Shown here in pieces: positions 27,018-34,824 of a DNA stretch of 64,000 nt. Each line of letters begins with the position of its first letter. The stretch's first letter is position 1. A program made the position numbers and the translations under genes. The notes beneath the pieces are model-generated. The model saw nothing but the letters and a program-made list of their open reading frames with translations, was not told where the DNA came from and ran no database searches. Origin of the DNA: Streptomyces sp. NBRC 109706 (GTDB lineage Bacteria > Actinomycetota > Actinomycetes > Streptomycetales > Streptomycetaceae); contig NZ_BBOM01000012.1 of the NCBI RefSeq assembly GCF_000974485.1, positions 1 through 64,000 on the forward strand, read 5' to 3'.

Positions 27018-28274
27018 ATGACCAACATCAGAACCATGCGTGCATTCCGAACTCTCTCCCTCCGTTCCCTCCCCCTGATCGGTTCGTGCACCGCCGCCCT
27101 GCTCGTCCCGCTGGCCCTGCCCCTGGGTGGGGCGGCGCAGGCGGTGGACAGTGCGAGGGGTGCCGCGCCGCGGATGGCGGCGGCCACCCAGTCCCTTCCC
27201 CTCAGCCCGCTCACCCCGCTCGCCGGCAGCAGCGACGAGGAGGGCACCGACGACACGTCGGGCCCCACCCTCTCGCTCGCCGGGCAGGGCCTCCCGCCCA
27301 CCGACACCGAGCCGTTCTCACTGCTGGGCGTCGTCTGGGAGGACCCCACCGAACACATCGAAGGACAGGTCGAGGTCCGCATCAGGGACAGCGGGACCGG
27401 TGACTGGTCCGACTGGCTCGAACTGGACGCGCACCCAGAACACGCCCCGGACCCCGCCTCCGCCAAGGCGGAGGGACGCGAGCTGCGCGGCGGCACCGCG
27501 CCCCGTTGGGTCGGCGCGGCGGACGCGGTGGAGGCACGGGTCGCCCCGGCCGCCGACGCCGCGGCCGAGTCCCTGCCCGACGGGCTCAGCCTTGAGCTGA
27601 TCAACCCGGGCGAGCTGGCGGCCGACGCCCCGGCGCCCCGGCCACAGGAGGTGCCGGCCGCCGGCGACCATGTGGGCCCCCGTCCCGGCATCGTCATCCG
27701 CTCCGGCTGGGGCGCCGACGAGAGCCTGCGGGAGAGCGGCTTCGTCTACACCGACACCGTGAAGACGGCCTTCGTCCACCACACCGCCGACACCAACAAC
27801 TACAGCTGCTCCGAGGCGCCGGCGATGATCCGCGCCATCTACCGCTACCACGTGGTGAGTCAGGGCTGGCGGGACGTCGGCTACAACTTCTTCGTGGACC
27901 GCTGCGGCACCATCTACGAGGGCCGGGCCGGCGGGGTGATCGAGCCCGTGCAGGGTGCGCACACGGCGGGCTTCAACCACAACAGCATGGGCGTCGCGGT
28001 GATCGGCACCTACACCGGCACCAAGCCCAACCGGGACATCACCGACGCGCTGTCGCTGCTGACCGCCTGGAAGCTGGGCCTCTTCGACGTCAACGCGGGC
28101 GGCTCGGCGAACCGCACCTCGCAGGGCGGCGGCAAGTACGCCAAGGGCACGACCGTGCGGATGAACAACATCTCGGGGCACCGGGACGGCTTCGCCACCG
28201 AATGCCCTGGCGAGGAGCTGTACAAGGCGCTGGGGACGGTCCGCTCCACCGCGACCAGACTGCAGGGCCGTTGA
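27018..28274 (+). CDS. secreted N-acetylmuramoyl-L-alanine amidase (PGRP type)
   Basis: The 418-residue product begins MTNIRTMRAFRTLSLRS. It has a signal peptide ending near AQA (residues 39-42), an acidic linker and beta-rich segment (~95-200), then a peptidoglycan-recognition amidase domain (~222-415). The zinc ligand is in FVHHTADTNNYSC (H254); the catalytic Tyr is in RDVGYNFFVD (Y290). The second His is in GAHTAGFNHNSMGVAVIG, and the last His/Cys pair in SGHRDGFATECPG. It cleaves the bond between MurNAc and the stem peptide. The longer open frame upstream is antisense to TIGR03089. A strong hairpin follows the stop. Confidence 0.92.
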   Translation: MTNIRTMRAFRTLSLRSLPLIGSCTAALLVPLALPLGGAAQAVDSARGAAPRMAAATQSLPLSPLTPLAGSSDEEGTDDTSGPTLSLAGQGLPPTDTEPFSLLGVVWEDPTEHIEGQVEVRIRDSGTGDWSDWLELDAHPEHAPDPASAKAEGRELRGGTAPRWVGAADAVEARVAPAADAAAESLPDGLSLELINPGELAADAPAPRPQEVPAAGDHVGPRPGIVIRSGWGADESLRESGFVYTDTVKTAFVHHTADTNNYSCSEAPAMIRAIYRYHVVSQGWRDVGYNFFVDRCGTIYEGRAGGVIEPVQGAHTAGFNHNSMGVAVIGTYTGTKPNRDITDALSLLTAWKLGLFDVNAGGSANRTSQGGGKYAKGTTVRMNNISGHRDGFATECPGEELYKALGTVRSTATRLQGR

Positions 28275-28280
28275 CCGTCC

Positions 28281-28315
28281 GGCGCCCCCGGCCGGCAGCA
28301 CCGGCCGGGGGCGCC
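28281..28315 (+). terminator. terminator of the amidase gene
   Basis: A perfect 15-bp stem: GGCGCCCCCGGCCGG (28281-28295) pairs with CCGGCCGGGGGCGCC (28301-28315) around the loop CAGCA, starting 7 bp after the amidase stop. Confidence 0.88.
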
Positions 28316-28332
28316 GTTAGCCTTGCGGGGCC

Positions 28333-29238
28333 ATGCCCGACCGTGAGTGGACCCCGCCCGAGCCCTACGACCTGCGCCGCAGCCTCCGTGTGCTGCGGCG
28401 CGGCCCCTACGATCCGGCGTTCCGCGAGGAGCCGGACGGCACCGTCTGGCGGGGCACCCGCACCCCGCTCGGCCCGGCGACGCTGCGGCTGCGGCCCGGC
28501 GCGCGGATCGCGGCCACCGCGTGGGGGCCCGGCGCCGAGTGGGTGCTCGACCGACTTCCCGCGCTGCTGGGCGCCGACGACCGGCCGGAGGAGTTCACCC
28601 CGCGCCACCGGCTGATCGCCGAGTCCAGGCGGCGGCACGGCGGGCTCCGACTGATCCGCAGCGGACTGGTGTTGGAGTCGCTGATCCCCTCCATCCTGGA
28701 GCAGCGGGTCACCACGGAGGACGCCTACCGCTCCTGGCGCCGGCTGCTGCGCTGGTTCGGCGAGCCGGCCCCCGGGCCGGGCCCGGAGGTGGACCTGTGG
28801 GTGCTGCCCGAGCCGCGCGCGCTGGCCCGCGTGCCGTCCTGGGACTGGCACCGGGCCAATGTGGACGGCTCCCGTTCGGCGACCATCATGCGGGTGCTGC
28901 GGGTGGCGCGGCGGATGGAGGAGGCCGCCGGGATGGAGCTGCCCCGGGCGCTGGCCCGCCTCCAGGCGGTGCCGGGCGTCGGCCCGTGGACGGCGGCCGA
29001 GACGCTGCAGCGCAGCAACGGGGCACCGGACGCGATCACGGTCGGCGATCTGCATCTGCCGGGGATCATCGGCCACGCGCTGGCCGGCGAGCGGGACGCG
29101 GACGACGCCCGGATGTTGGAGCTGCTGGCCGACTACCCGGGCCAGCGCCACCGGGCGGCCCGTTATGTGCTGCTCACCGGGGTCGCGCCGGCCCGTCGGG
29201 CGCCCCGGCAGCGGCACGCGCGCATCGCCCATCTGTGA
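28333..29238 (+). CDS. DNA-3-methyladenine glycosylase II family protein
   Basis: The 301-residue protein belongs to the HhH-GPD base-excision glycosylases, which remove alkylated purines. The helix-hairpin-helix LQAVPGVGPWTAAETLQ (near 215-231) is followed at the expected distance by the catalytic Asp in ITVGDLHLPGI. Upstream, VLESLIPSILEQRVTTEDAY is the conserved start of the glycosylase domain. The first ~90 residues are a separate N-terminal beta part. Start ATG at 28333, 18 bp after the amidase terminator, so it has its own promoter or depends on readthrough. It faces the thioesterase gene. Confidence 0.88.
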   Translation: MPDREWTPPEPYDLRRSLRVLRRGPYDPAFREEPDGTVWRGTRTPLGPATLRLRPGARIAATAWGPGAEWVLDRLPALLGADDRPEEFTPRHRLIAESRRRHGGLRLIRSGLVLESLIPSILEQRVTTEDAYRSWRRLLRWFGEPAPGPGPEVDLWVLPEPRALARVPSWDWHRANVDGSRSATIMRVLRVARRMEEAAGMELPRALARLQAVPGVGPWTAAETLQRSNGAPDAITVGDLHLPGIIGHALAGERDADDARMLELLADYPGQRHRAARYVLLTGVAPARRAPRQRHARIAHL

Positions 29239-29257
29239 CGGGCGCGTCCCGCGTGGT

Positions 29258-29863
29258 TCAGGCGCCGCCGCCCCTGGCGCGCAGCTCCAGGATCTCGCGG
29301 CGCCTGGCCAGCCGGTGGGTGCGTCGGATCTGGGCCTCCTCGTAGCGGCGCAGGTCGAGCTCGGTCTCCGGCAGCACCGGCGGCACGGGGCGCGGTTTGC
29401 CGTTCTCGTCGACGGCGGCGAAGACGAGATAGGCGGTGCCGACCCGGGTCGCCGGCGTCGACTCGTTCCACCGCTCGGCCAGCACCTTGACGCCGATCTC
29501 CATCGAGCTGCGGCCCGTCCAGTTGACCTGGGCGTGCACATGCACCAGATCGCCGATCTTGACCGGCTCCAGAAAGACCATCTCGTCCATGGAGGCGGTG
29601 ACGGCCGGGCCGCCGGAATGGCGCCCGGCGACCGCGCCGGCCGCGTCGTCCACCAGCTTCATGATCACGCCGCCGTGCACGGTGCCCAGCAGGTTGACGT
29701 CGTTCTGGCTCATGATCTTGGAGAGCGTGGTGCGGGAGGCCGCGGTGGGCTTGCCGACGGGGTCGGCGGTGCCGCCGGGGACGGCGGTCGGTCCCTCGCC
29801 GGGTCCCTCGGTCGGTTCGTCGGTCGGTTCGTCGGTCGATGGGGGAGCGGGCAGATCGGTCAT
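29258..29863 (-). CDS. acyl-CoA thioesterase, hotdog fold
   Basis: The 201-residue protein has a disordered N-terminus with Pro-Thr-Asp-Glu repeats (~5-25, from a short tandem DNA repeat) and a BACH/YciA-type hotdog domain at ~40-165. The signatures are LLGTVHGGVIMKLVDDAA, with the catalytic Asp, and VTASMDEMVFLEPVKIGDLV. These enzymes hydrolyse acyl-CoA to free acid and CoA in the cytoplasm. The basic C-terminus (RRTHRLARRREILELRA) is common in the actinobacterial group. Start ATG at 29863. Confidence 0.9.
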   Translation of the reverse strand: MTDLPAPPSTDEPTDEPTEGPGEGPTAVPGGTADPVGKPTAASRTTLSKIMSQNDVNLLGTVHGGVIMKLVDDAAGAVAGRHSGGPAVTASMDEMVFLEPVKIGDLVHVHAQVNWTGRSSMEIGVKVLAERWNESTPATRVGTAYLVFAAVDENGKPRPVPPVLPETELDLRRYEEAQIRRTHRLARRREILELRARGGGA

Positions 29864-29991
29864 AAGACCAGCGTAGACATCTCATCGGAACCGCGTTCCC
29901 GGGGCGTTGCCCGGTCGTTTCTGCATCAGCTCTGCCACAGTTGGTGACCCTCGTTTCCCCCGGCGGCCATCCCACGGCACACTGGCACGTT

Positions 29992-31251
29992 ATGAGCGAC
30001 TGGCCCGACGGGTGGACCGACGACGACCAGGACCGGAGCCGTTACGGCCAGGGGCGCGGCAGCGCGACCCCGGAGAGCGCCCGGGTCATGCCGCACGTAC
30101 CGAGACCGCCCAGGCAGCGTTCCCCCGGGCACGACGCCTACGGCGCGGGGCAGCAGCAGCCCGCGCCCTACGACTCCGGCTACAACGAGGGCCAGGTCTA
30201 CCGGGGCACCGGCCGGCAGGGCCCGCCCCCGCCCGCCGGGCCGGCGGACCCGCCCCCGCAGGGCCAGCCCAAGCCGCGGCCGCGCTGGGGAAAGCGAATA
30301 GGCATCGGGGCGCTGTCGCTGCTGCTGGTGCTGGTGATCGTGGCGACGGCCACCTACTTCTGGGCGGACGGCAAGCTCAAGCGCGAGGTGGATCTGGCCG
30401 CGCTTGAGGACCGCCCGGAGAAGGGGGACGGCACCAACTACCTGATCGTCGGCTCCGACAGCAGGGAGGGGCTCAGCGAGGAGCAGCGGCGCGAGCTGAG
30501 CACGGGCAACGCCTCCGGCAGCCGCACCGACACGATCATGATCCTGCACGTGGGCTCCAACGGGAACACCATGGTCAGCCTGCCGCGGGACTCCTGGGTG
30601 ACCATCCCCGAGTTCACCGGCTCCGAGTCGGGCAACCGCATCCCGGAGCAGCAGCAGAAGCTGAACGCGGCCTTCGCCATCGAGGGCCCCTGGCTGCTGG
30701 CCAGGACCATCGAGTACAACCTGGACATCCGGATCGACCACTATGTGGAGATCGGCTTCGGCGGTTTCGCCAACGTGGTGGACGCGCTGGGCGGCGTCGA
30801 GATGTGTTTCGACGAGCCGGTCCAGGACGAGAACTCGGGCGCGGACTTCGAGGAGGGCTGTCACCGGCTGAACGGCGCCGAGTCGCTGGCCTTCAACCGG
30901 CAGCGCTACCAGGAGGCCGAGGGCGATCTGGGCCGCACCAGGAACCAGCAGGAGTTCCTCGGCACCCTGGCCGACCAGGCGGCCTCGCCGTCCACCCTGG
31001 TCAACCCCTTCAAGCTCTATCCGACGATGGGCGCCGTCCTGGACGCGCTGATCGTGGACGAGGACATGAGCCTGTGGGACCTGCGGTCCATGTTCTGGGC
31101 GATGCGCGGTGCCCACCGGATGAACATCCCGGTCTCCGACCCGGGCTTCGCGACGGACAAGGGCTCGGCGGTGCTCTGGGACATGGAGCAGACGGAGCTG
31201 CTGATGGAGCAGCTGCGCAACGACGAGAAGGTCACCGTCGGCGTGGAGTGA
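29992..31251 (+). CDS. LytR-CpsA-Psr family glycopolymer ligase
   Basis: This is the fourth LCP protein of the window (419 residues, MSDWPDGWTDDDQDRSRYGQ). It has a disordered cytoplasmic part rich in Pro and Gln (~20-98), one membrane helix (~103-123) and the LCP domain (~145-390): NYLIVGSDSREGLSEEQ, TMVSLPRDSWVTIPEF, VDALGGVEMCFDEP, AESLAFNRQRYQEAEGDLG. It has no LytR_C domain. LCP proteins link polymers to peptidoglycan at the outer face of the membrane. The ATG at 29992 follows no clear ribosome site, so translation may be leaderless. Confidence 0.92.
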   Translation: MSDWPDGWTDDDQDRSRYGQGRGSATPESARVMPHVPRPPRQRSPGHDAYGAGQQQPAPYDSGYNEGQVYRGTGRQGPPPPAGPADPPPQGQPKPRPRWGKRIGIGALSLLLVLVIVATATYFWADGKLKREVDLAALEDRPEKGDGTNYLIVGSDSREGLSEEQRRELSTGNASGSRTDTIMILHVGSNGNTMVSLPRDSWVTIPEFTGSESGNRIPEQQQKLNAAFAIEGPWLLARTIEYNLDIRIDHYVEIGFGGFANVVDALGGVEMCFDEPVQDENSGADFEEGCHRLNGAESLAFNRQRYQEAEGDLGRTRNQQEFLGTLADQAASPSTLVNPFKLYPTMGAVLDALIVDEDMSLWDLRSMFWAMRGAHRMNIPVSDPGFATDKGSAVLWDMEQTELLMEQLRNDEKVTVGVE

Positions 31252-31256
31252 CGTCC

Positions 31257-31826
31257 TCACTTCTTCCGCGCGGGCGCGTCCTCGGACGCGCCCGCGCGCT
31301 GTTTCGCGCGGTAGGCGCGCATCTTGGCGCGTGAGCCGCAGGAGCGCATCGAGCACCAGCGGCGGCGCCCGGCCGGGCTGTGGTCGTAGTAGGCCCAGAG
31401 GCAGTCGCTCGCCTCGCATGCCTTGAGCCGCCGCCACTCCCCCGTGGCCTCGGCGACCGCCACGACGGCCGCGATCCGGGCGGTGAACTCGGCCAGCCCC
31501 GCGAGCCCGGGCGCGGGCACCAGCGTCGCCGTGCCCCGTTCGTCGACCCGGGCGACCAGCGGCGCGGCCGCGAACAGCGCGGTCAACTCGGCGGGCGGCG
31601 GGGCCGATTCGACATGGTGCACCAGTGCGGCGGCGCGCAGCGCCTCGCGCAGCCGACGCAGCCCGGGCAGCTCGCCGGGGCCCAGCGCCGGACCGCCCTC
31701 GAACTCGCTCTCGAACGCGGCAAGCCCCTCCTCGGTGGCCAGCGTGTCCCGATCCCGTTCCACGTCCAGGGTGTTGACCAGCCGCACGATCAACGCCATG
31801 CCCTCGGGGATCGGTCGCTCCGCCAT
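31257..31826 (-). CDS. CGNR zinc finger (ABATE domain) regulator
   Basis: The 189-residue protein has an N-terminal ABATE domain (~1-135, beginning MAERPIPEGMALIVRLVNTL) and a C-terminal CGNR zinc finger. In the finger CEASDCLWAYYDHSPAGRRR is followed by WCSMRSCGSRAKMRAYR; the usual CGNR motif reads CGSR here. Such proteins are thought to be stress- or metabolite-responsive transcription regulators. The ATG at 31826 is chosen; an upstream TTG/GTG-type extension would cross the operator. Its promoter region faces the VOC gene and contains a strong inverted repeat, fitting autoregulation and control of that neighbour. Confidence 0.88.
   Translation of the reverse strand: MAERPIPEGMALIVRLVNTLDVERDRDTLATEEGLAAFESEFEGGPALGPGELPGLRRLREALRAAALVHHVESAPPPAELTALFAAAPLVARVDERGTATLVPAPGLAGLAEFTARIAAVVAVAEATGEWRRLKACEASDCLWAYYDHSPAGRRRWCSMRSCGSRAKMRAYRAKQRAGASEDAPARKK
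31267..31298. terminator. hairpin inside the end of the CGNR gene
   Basis: GCGCGGGCGCGTCC (31268-31281) and GGACGCGCCCGCGC (31284-31297) are perfectly complementary, extended by one pair on each side. It lies 16 bp past the stop of the rightward LCP gene and within the last codons of the leftward CGNR gene. It could end LCP transcription. Confidence 0.6.
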
Positions 31827-31835
31827 GGTTGCGAC

Positions 31836-31899
31836 GTTACCGGATGCCGGGCATGATGTAGTCACGCGTTACCGGATAAGCACGTTTTCCGGTAACGCG
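31836..31899. promoter_or_regulatory. candidate operator between the CGNR regulator and VOC gene
   Basis: A perfect 12-bp inverted repeat, CGCGTTACCGGA (31865-31876) and TCCGGTAACGCG (31888-31899), has an 11-nt spacer. A third half-site GTTACCGGA lies at 31836-31844, next to the CGNR start. It is centred in the 116-bp gap between the two divergent genes. Confidence 0.75.
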
Positions 31900-31942
31900 G
31901 CAACGCGCGTGTTCGTGTTCAGGTCGAAGGAGAGTGGGCCCC

Positions 31943-32332
31943 ATGGCCATCGCCAAGTTGGCAACCACCGTGCTGGACTGTCCCGAGCCCAGGGAGTTGG
32001 CCGCGTTCTACGCCACCCTGCTGGGCGGGGAGTTGGACGACGACGGCGCGGGCGACTGGGTCGAGATCGTCGGCGCCGGCAGCCATGTGCTGGCCTTCCA
32101 GCGCTCCGAGGGCTACCAGCCGCCGAGTTGGCCGGGCACCGAGCACCCCCAGCAGTTCCATCTCGACCTCGATGTGCCCAGGGCCGAGTGGGACGCGGCC
32201 GAGCGGCGGGCGCTGGAGCTGGGCGCCACACTGCTGGAGAGCGACCACGGAACCCGCGACTGGCGCGTCTACGCCGATCCGGCGGGGCATCCGTTCTGCC
32301 TCTGCGCGGTCGACGAGCCCAGGCGGCCGTGA
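31943..32332 (+). CDS. VOC family (glyoxalase-like) protein
   Basis: The 129-residue protein (MAIAKLATTVLDCPEPRELA) has the paired beta-alpha-beta-beta-beta units of the vicinal oxygen chelate fold: FYATLLGGELDDD and WVEIVGAGSHVLAFQ in the first half, HLDLDVPRAEWDAAERRALE and DPAGHPFCLCAV in the second. This is the actinobacterial glyoxalase-like group; metal-binding residues are not obviously complete. The ATG at 31943 is used because GGAGAG lies 8 nt before it. It is probably controlled by the divergent CGNR regulator. The substrate may be a toxic small molecule (inference). Confidence 0.85.
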   Translation: MAIAKLATTVLDCPEPRELAAFYATLLGGELDDDGAGDWVEIVGAGSHVLAFQRSEGYQPPSWPGTEHPQQFHLDLDVPRAEWDAAERRALELGATLLESDHGTRDWRVYADPAGHPFCLCAVDEPRRP

Positions 32333-32392
32333 GCCCACCGGGCCGGGCGGCGGGGAAAGTTGGGTGAAACAAGGGCTGCCTAGCGTCCGGGC

Positions 32393-33808
32393 ATGTCCGA
32401 GAACCCATATTCCGGGTCGGGTCCGCAGTACCCGCCCCCGCAGCCGTACCCGCCTGTGCAACAGCCCTACCAGCAGCCGTACCCTCCGCCGTATGGGCAG
32501 CCGTACGGGCCACCGCCCGGGGGGCCGGCGCCCGCCGGGGGCTTACTGCCGCCGGCCGAGCCGCGCTCCAGAACGCCGCTGGCCATCGGGATCGGGCTGG
32601 CGGTGCTCGTGGCCGGCGTGGGCGGGTTCCTGCTCCTCGGCGGCGGGGACGACGCGAGCGGCGGGGGCGGTCTCACGGCCGACCCGGAGCTGGACGCGGA
32701 GTTCACCGGGGAGGGCCACTTCCCCGACGCCGGGGCGTTCGCCTACGAGCAGGGCGCGGAGGCGAGCTGCGCGGCGATCGGCGAGGTGATGGCCACCCGC
32801 GGCTATTTCCTCTCCAGCAGCTCGGCCGAGGGCCGCGGCGTCAGCTGCGAGTTCCGCACCCCCGGCACCTCGGCGATCGAGAACGGCAGCAACGATCTGA
32901 CCTCCACCGTCTCGTTGACGCGCGGCGCGGAGGCGCCGGCGGCCTACGACGAGTTCCATGACGGCATTCGGAACTTCTGGGAGACGTACTCCGACGACTG
33001 GACGACCGTCGGCGCCCTGCACGACTTCCCACTCGGTGAGGACGGCTTCCTCGCCGTCACCACCATGAGCCTGCGCAACTCGGCGGCGGCGGCCTTCCGA
33101 TCGGGCGACGACACGTTCACCATCAACGTCGAGGGCTCGGTGTTCGACCACGTCGAGCTGGAGCTCGCGCTGCCGGTCGAGGTGGCGAAGGCGGAGGTCG
33201 TCGGCATCGCGAAGGCGCTGGGCGGGGACGAGACGGCCAACGAGCCGGGGATCGTTCCGGCGAGCCTGGAGACCCACCCCGCGCTGTCGGACGTGGGCGA
33301 GCCGACGCTCCCTACGGAGGGCGGCGTCGCGGAGCGTTGCGCGGGTCTCGACTCACTCGCCGCCGAGCTGGGCATGCGGCGGGACAGCACCGCCGCCAAT
33401 GGCGACATGCCGAGGTGTGACTACACCTATGGCTCCGGCCAGCGCGAGCGGTACTCCCTGCGGGTCCAGGTGGTGGTGGAGCCGGAGAACCCCGAGCACG
33501 CCTCCCCGAGCACGCCCCACGAGGCACTGACCCTGGCCCTCAGGACCACGGTGTTGGAACTCGCTTACGGCTCGAAGACCGACTGGGCCGCCGGACCGCT
33601 CTACGAGGTGCCGGCCGGTGTCTCCGGCTACGCGCAGTACGCGGCGCCCACCGAGGGTCCCGCCGAACTGGACGCCGGCTATCTGCTCGACGGCACGTTC
33701 GTCGGCATCGGCATCACGGGTTACGTCGATGTCGGCGGTGTGAGCGAACCGATGTCGGAGGACGAGCTGATGTCGATCCTGGAGCGTGCCCTGGCGTCGA
33801 TGGCGTAG
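32393..33808 (+). CDS. hypothetical membrane-anchored protein with two Cys-pair repeats
   Basis: The 471-residue product has a Pro/Tyr/Gln-rich cytoplasmic N-terminus (~1-50), one membrane helix (~62-82) and an acidic extracytoplasmic part. Two related segments can be seen. One is near 119-155 (ASCAAIGEVMATRGYFL, then GVSCEFRTPG). The second is near 310-350 (ERCAGLDSLAAELGMRR, then PRCDYTYGSG). In each a Cys at the helix start pairs with a Cys in the following strand. This suggests an internal duplication stabilised by disulfides, loosely reminiscent of DUF3558 lipoproteins. No function is assigned. Confidence 0.75.
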   Translation: MSENPYSGSGPQYPPPQPYPPVQQPYQQPYPPPYGQPYGPPPGGPAPAGGLLPPAEPRSRTPLAIGIGLAVLVAGVGGFLLLGGGDDASGGGGLTADPELDAEFTGEGHFPDAGAFAYEQGAEASCAAIGEVMATRGYFLSSSSAEGRGVSCEFRTPGTSAIENGSNDLTSTVSLTRGAEAPAAYDEFHDGIRNFWETYSDDWTTVGALHDFPLGEDGFLAVTTMSLRNSAAAAFRSGDDTFTINVEGSVFDHVELELALPVEVAKAEVVGIAKALGGDETANEPGIVPASLETHPALSDVGEPTLPTEGGVAERCAGLDSLAAELGMRRDSTAANGDMPRCDYTYGSGQRERYSLRVQVVVEPENPEHASPSTPHEALTLALRTTVLELAYGSKTDWAAGPLYEVPAGVSGYAQYAAPTEGPAELDAGYLLDGTFVGIGITGYVDVGGVSEPMSEDELMSILERALASMA

Positions 33809-33851
33809 TGACGGGAGGCGCTGTCGGACCCCTCGGGTAGCATCCGCCCGT

Positions 33852-34691
33852 ATGGAGGGCACGGAGGGGCGGGGCGCCCGGCTGGCGCGGCTGCTGGGGG
33901 TGCTGCGCTGCCCGCTCTGCCAGGCGGCGTTGGCGCCGGGCGAACGCTCGGTGTGCTGTCCCTCGGGGCACAGCTTCGACGTGGCCCGGCAGGGCTATCT
34001 CAGCCTCACCACCGGCGCCGCGCCCGGCGCCAACGCGGACAGCGCGCCGATGGTGGCCGCCCGCGCCGCCTTCCTGGAGGCCGGCCACTACGCGCCGCTG
34101 TCCTCGGCGCTGGCCCGGCTGGCCGGCGAACTCGCCCCGCCCGGGGCCACGTTGCTGGACGCGGGCGGTGGCACCGGCCACCATCTCGCGCGGTCGCTCG
34201 ACGCGCTGCCCGACGCGCTCGGGATCACCCTCGACCTCTCCAAGCACGCGCTGCGCCGGGCCGCCAGGGCGCACCCCAGGATGGGCGCGGCGACCGGCGA
34301 CATCTGGCGCGGGCTGCCGGTGCGCGACGGCGCGGTCGATCTGCTGCTCAATGTGTTCGCGCCGCGCAACGGCCCCGAGTTCCGGCGGGTCCTCGCCCCG
34401 GGCGGCGCCCTGCTGGTGGTCACACCCGGGCCCCGCCACCTGGCCGAACTCCGCGCGGCACAGGGCCTGTTGTCCATCGACCAGGACAAGGACGAACGGC
34501 TCCGCCGCACCCTGGCGGAGCACTTCGAGCAACGGCACGTCGCATCCCTGGAGTTCCCCCTGCGGCTCACGACGGAAGAGGCGTCCGCCCTGGTGGCCAT
34601 GGGCCCCAACGCGCACCACACCACGACGGCTCCCCCGGCCGCCGGGACCGTCACCGCCTCCTTCCAGCTCTCCGTGCACCGCCCGCGCTGA
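33852..34691 (+). CDS. RlmA/TlrB-like 23S rRNA (guanine-N1) methyltransferase family protein
   Basis: The 279-residue protein has an N-terminal zinc ribbon (LRCPLCQAAL and CCPSGHSFDVARQGYLSL) and a class I methyltransferase domain with the SAM motif LLDAGGGTGHHLA near residue 105. GLPVRDGAVDLLLNVFAPRN follows. This is the RlmA(I)/RlmA(II)/TlrB architecture, which methylates G745 or G748 of 23S rRNA; TlrB gives tylosin resistance. Whether this copy is a housekeeping or a resistance enzyme cannot be told from sequence alone. No macrolide cluster is seen nearby. Start ATG at 33852. Confidence 0.85.
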   Translation: MEGTEGRGARLARLLGVLRCPLCQAALAPGERSVCCPSGHSFDVARQGYLSLTTGAAPGANADSAPMVAARAAFLEAGHYAPLSSALARLAGELAPPGATLLDAGGGTGHHLARSLDALPDALGITLDLSKHALRRAARAHPRMGAATGDIWRGLPVRDGAVDLLLNVFAPRNGPEFRRVLAPGGALLVVTPGPRHLAELRAAQGLLSIDQDKDERLRRTLAEHFEQRHVASLEFPLRLTTEEASALVAMGPNAHHTTTAPPAAGTVTASFQLSVHRPR

Positions 34692-34824
34692 ACGGGCCCT
34701 GGCGCCGCCGTCGCGGCGACCAACTGTTCAACCAGAGTTGGGACACACGGCGTCCGCACCGCCAGGCCCGCGAACGATACTGCCGCCCGTCGAGTCGATT
34801 TCCGGCCATGGGAGGTGCCCGAGG

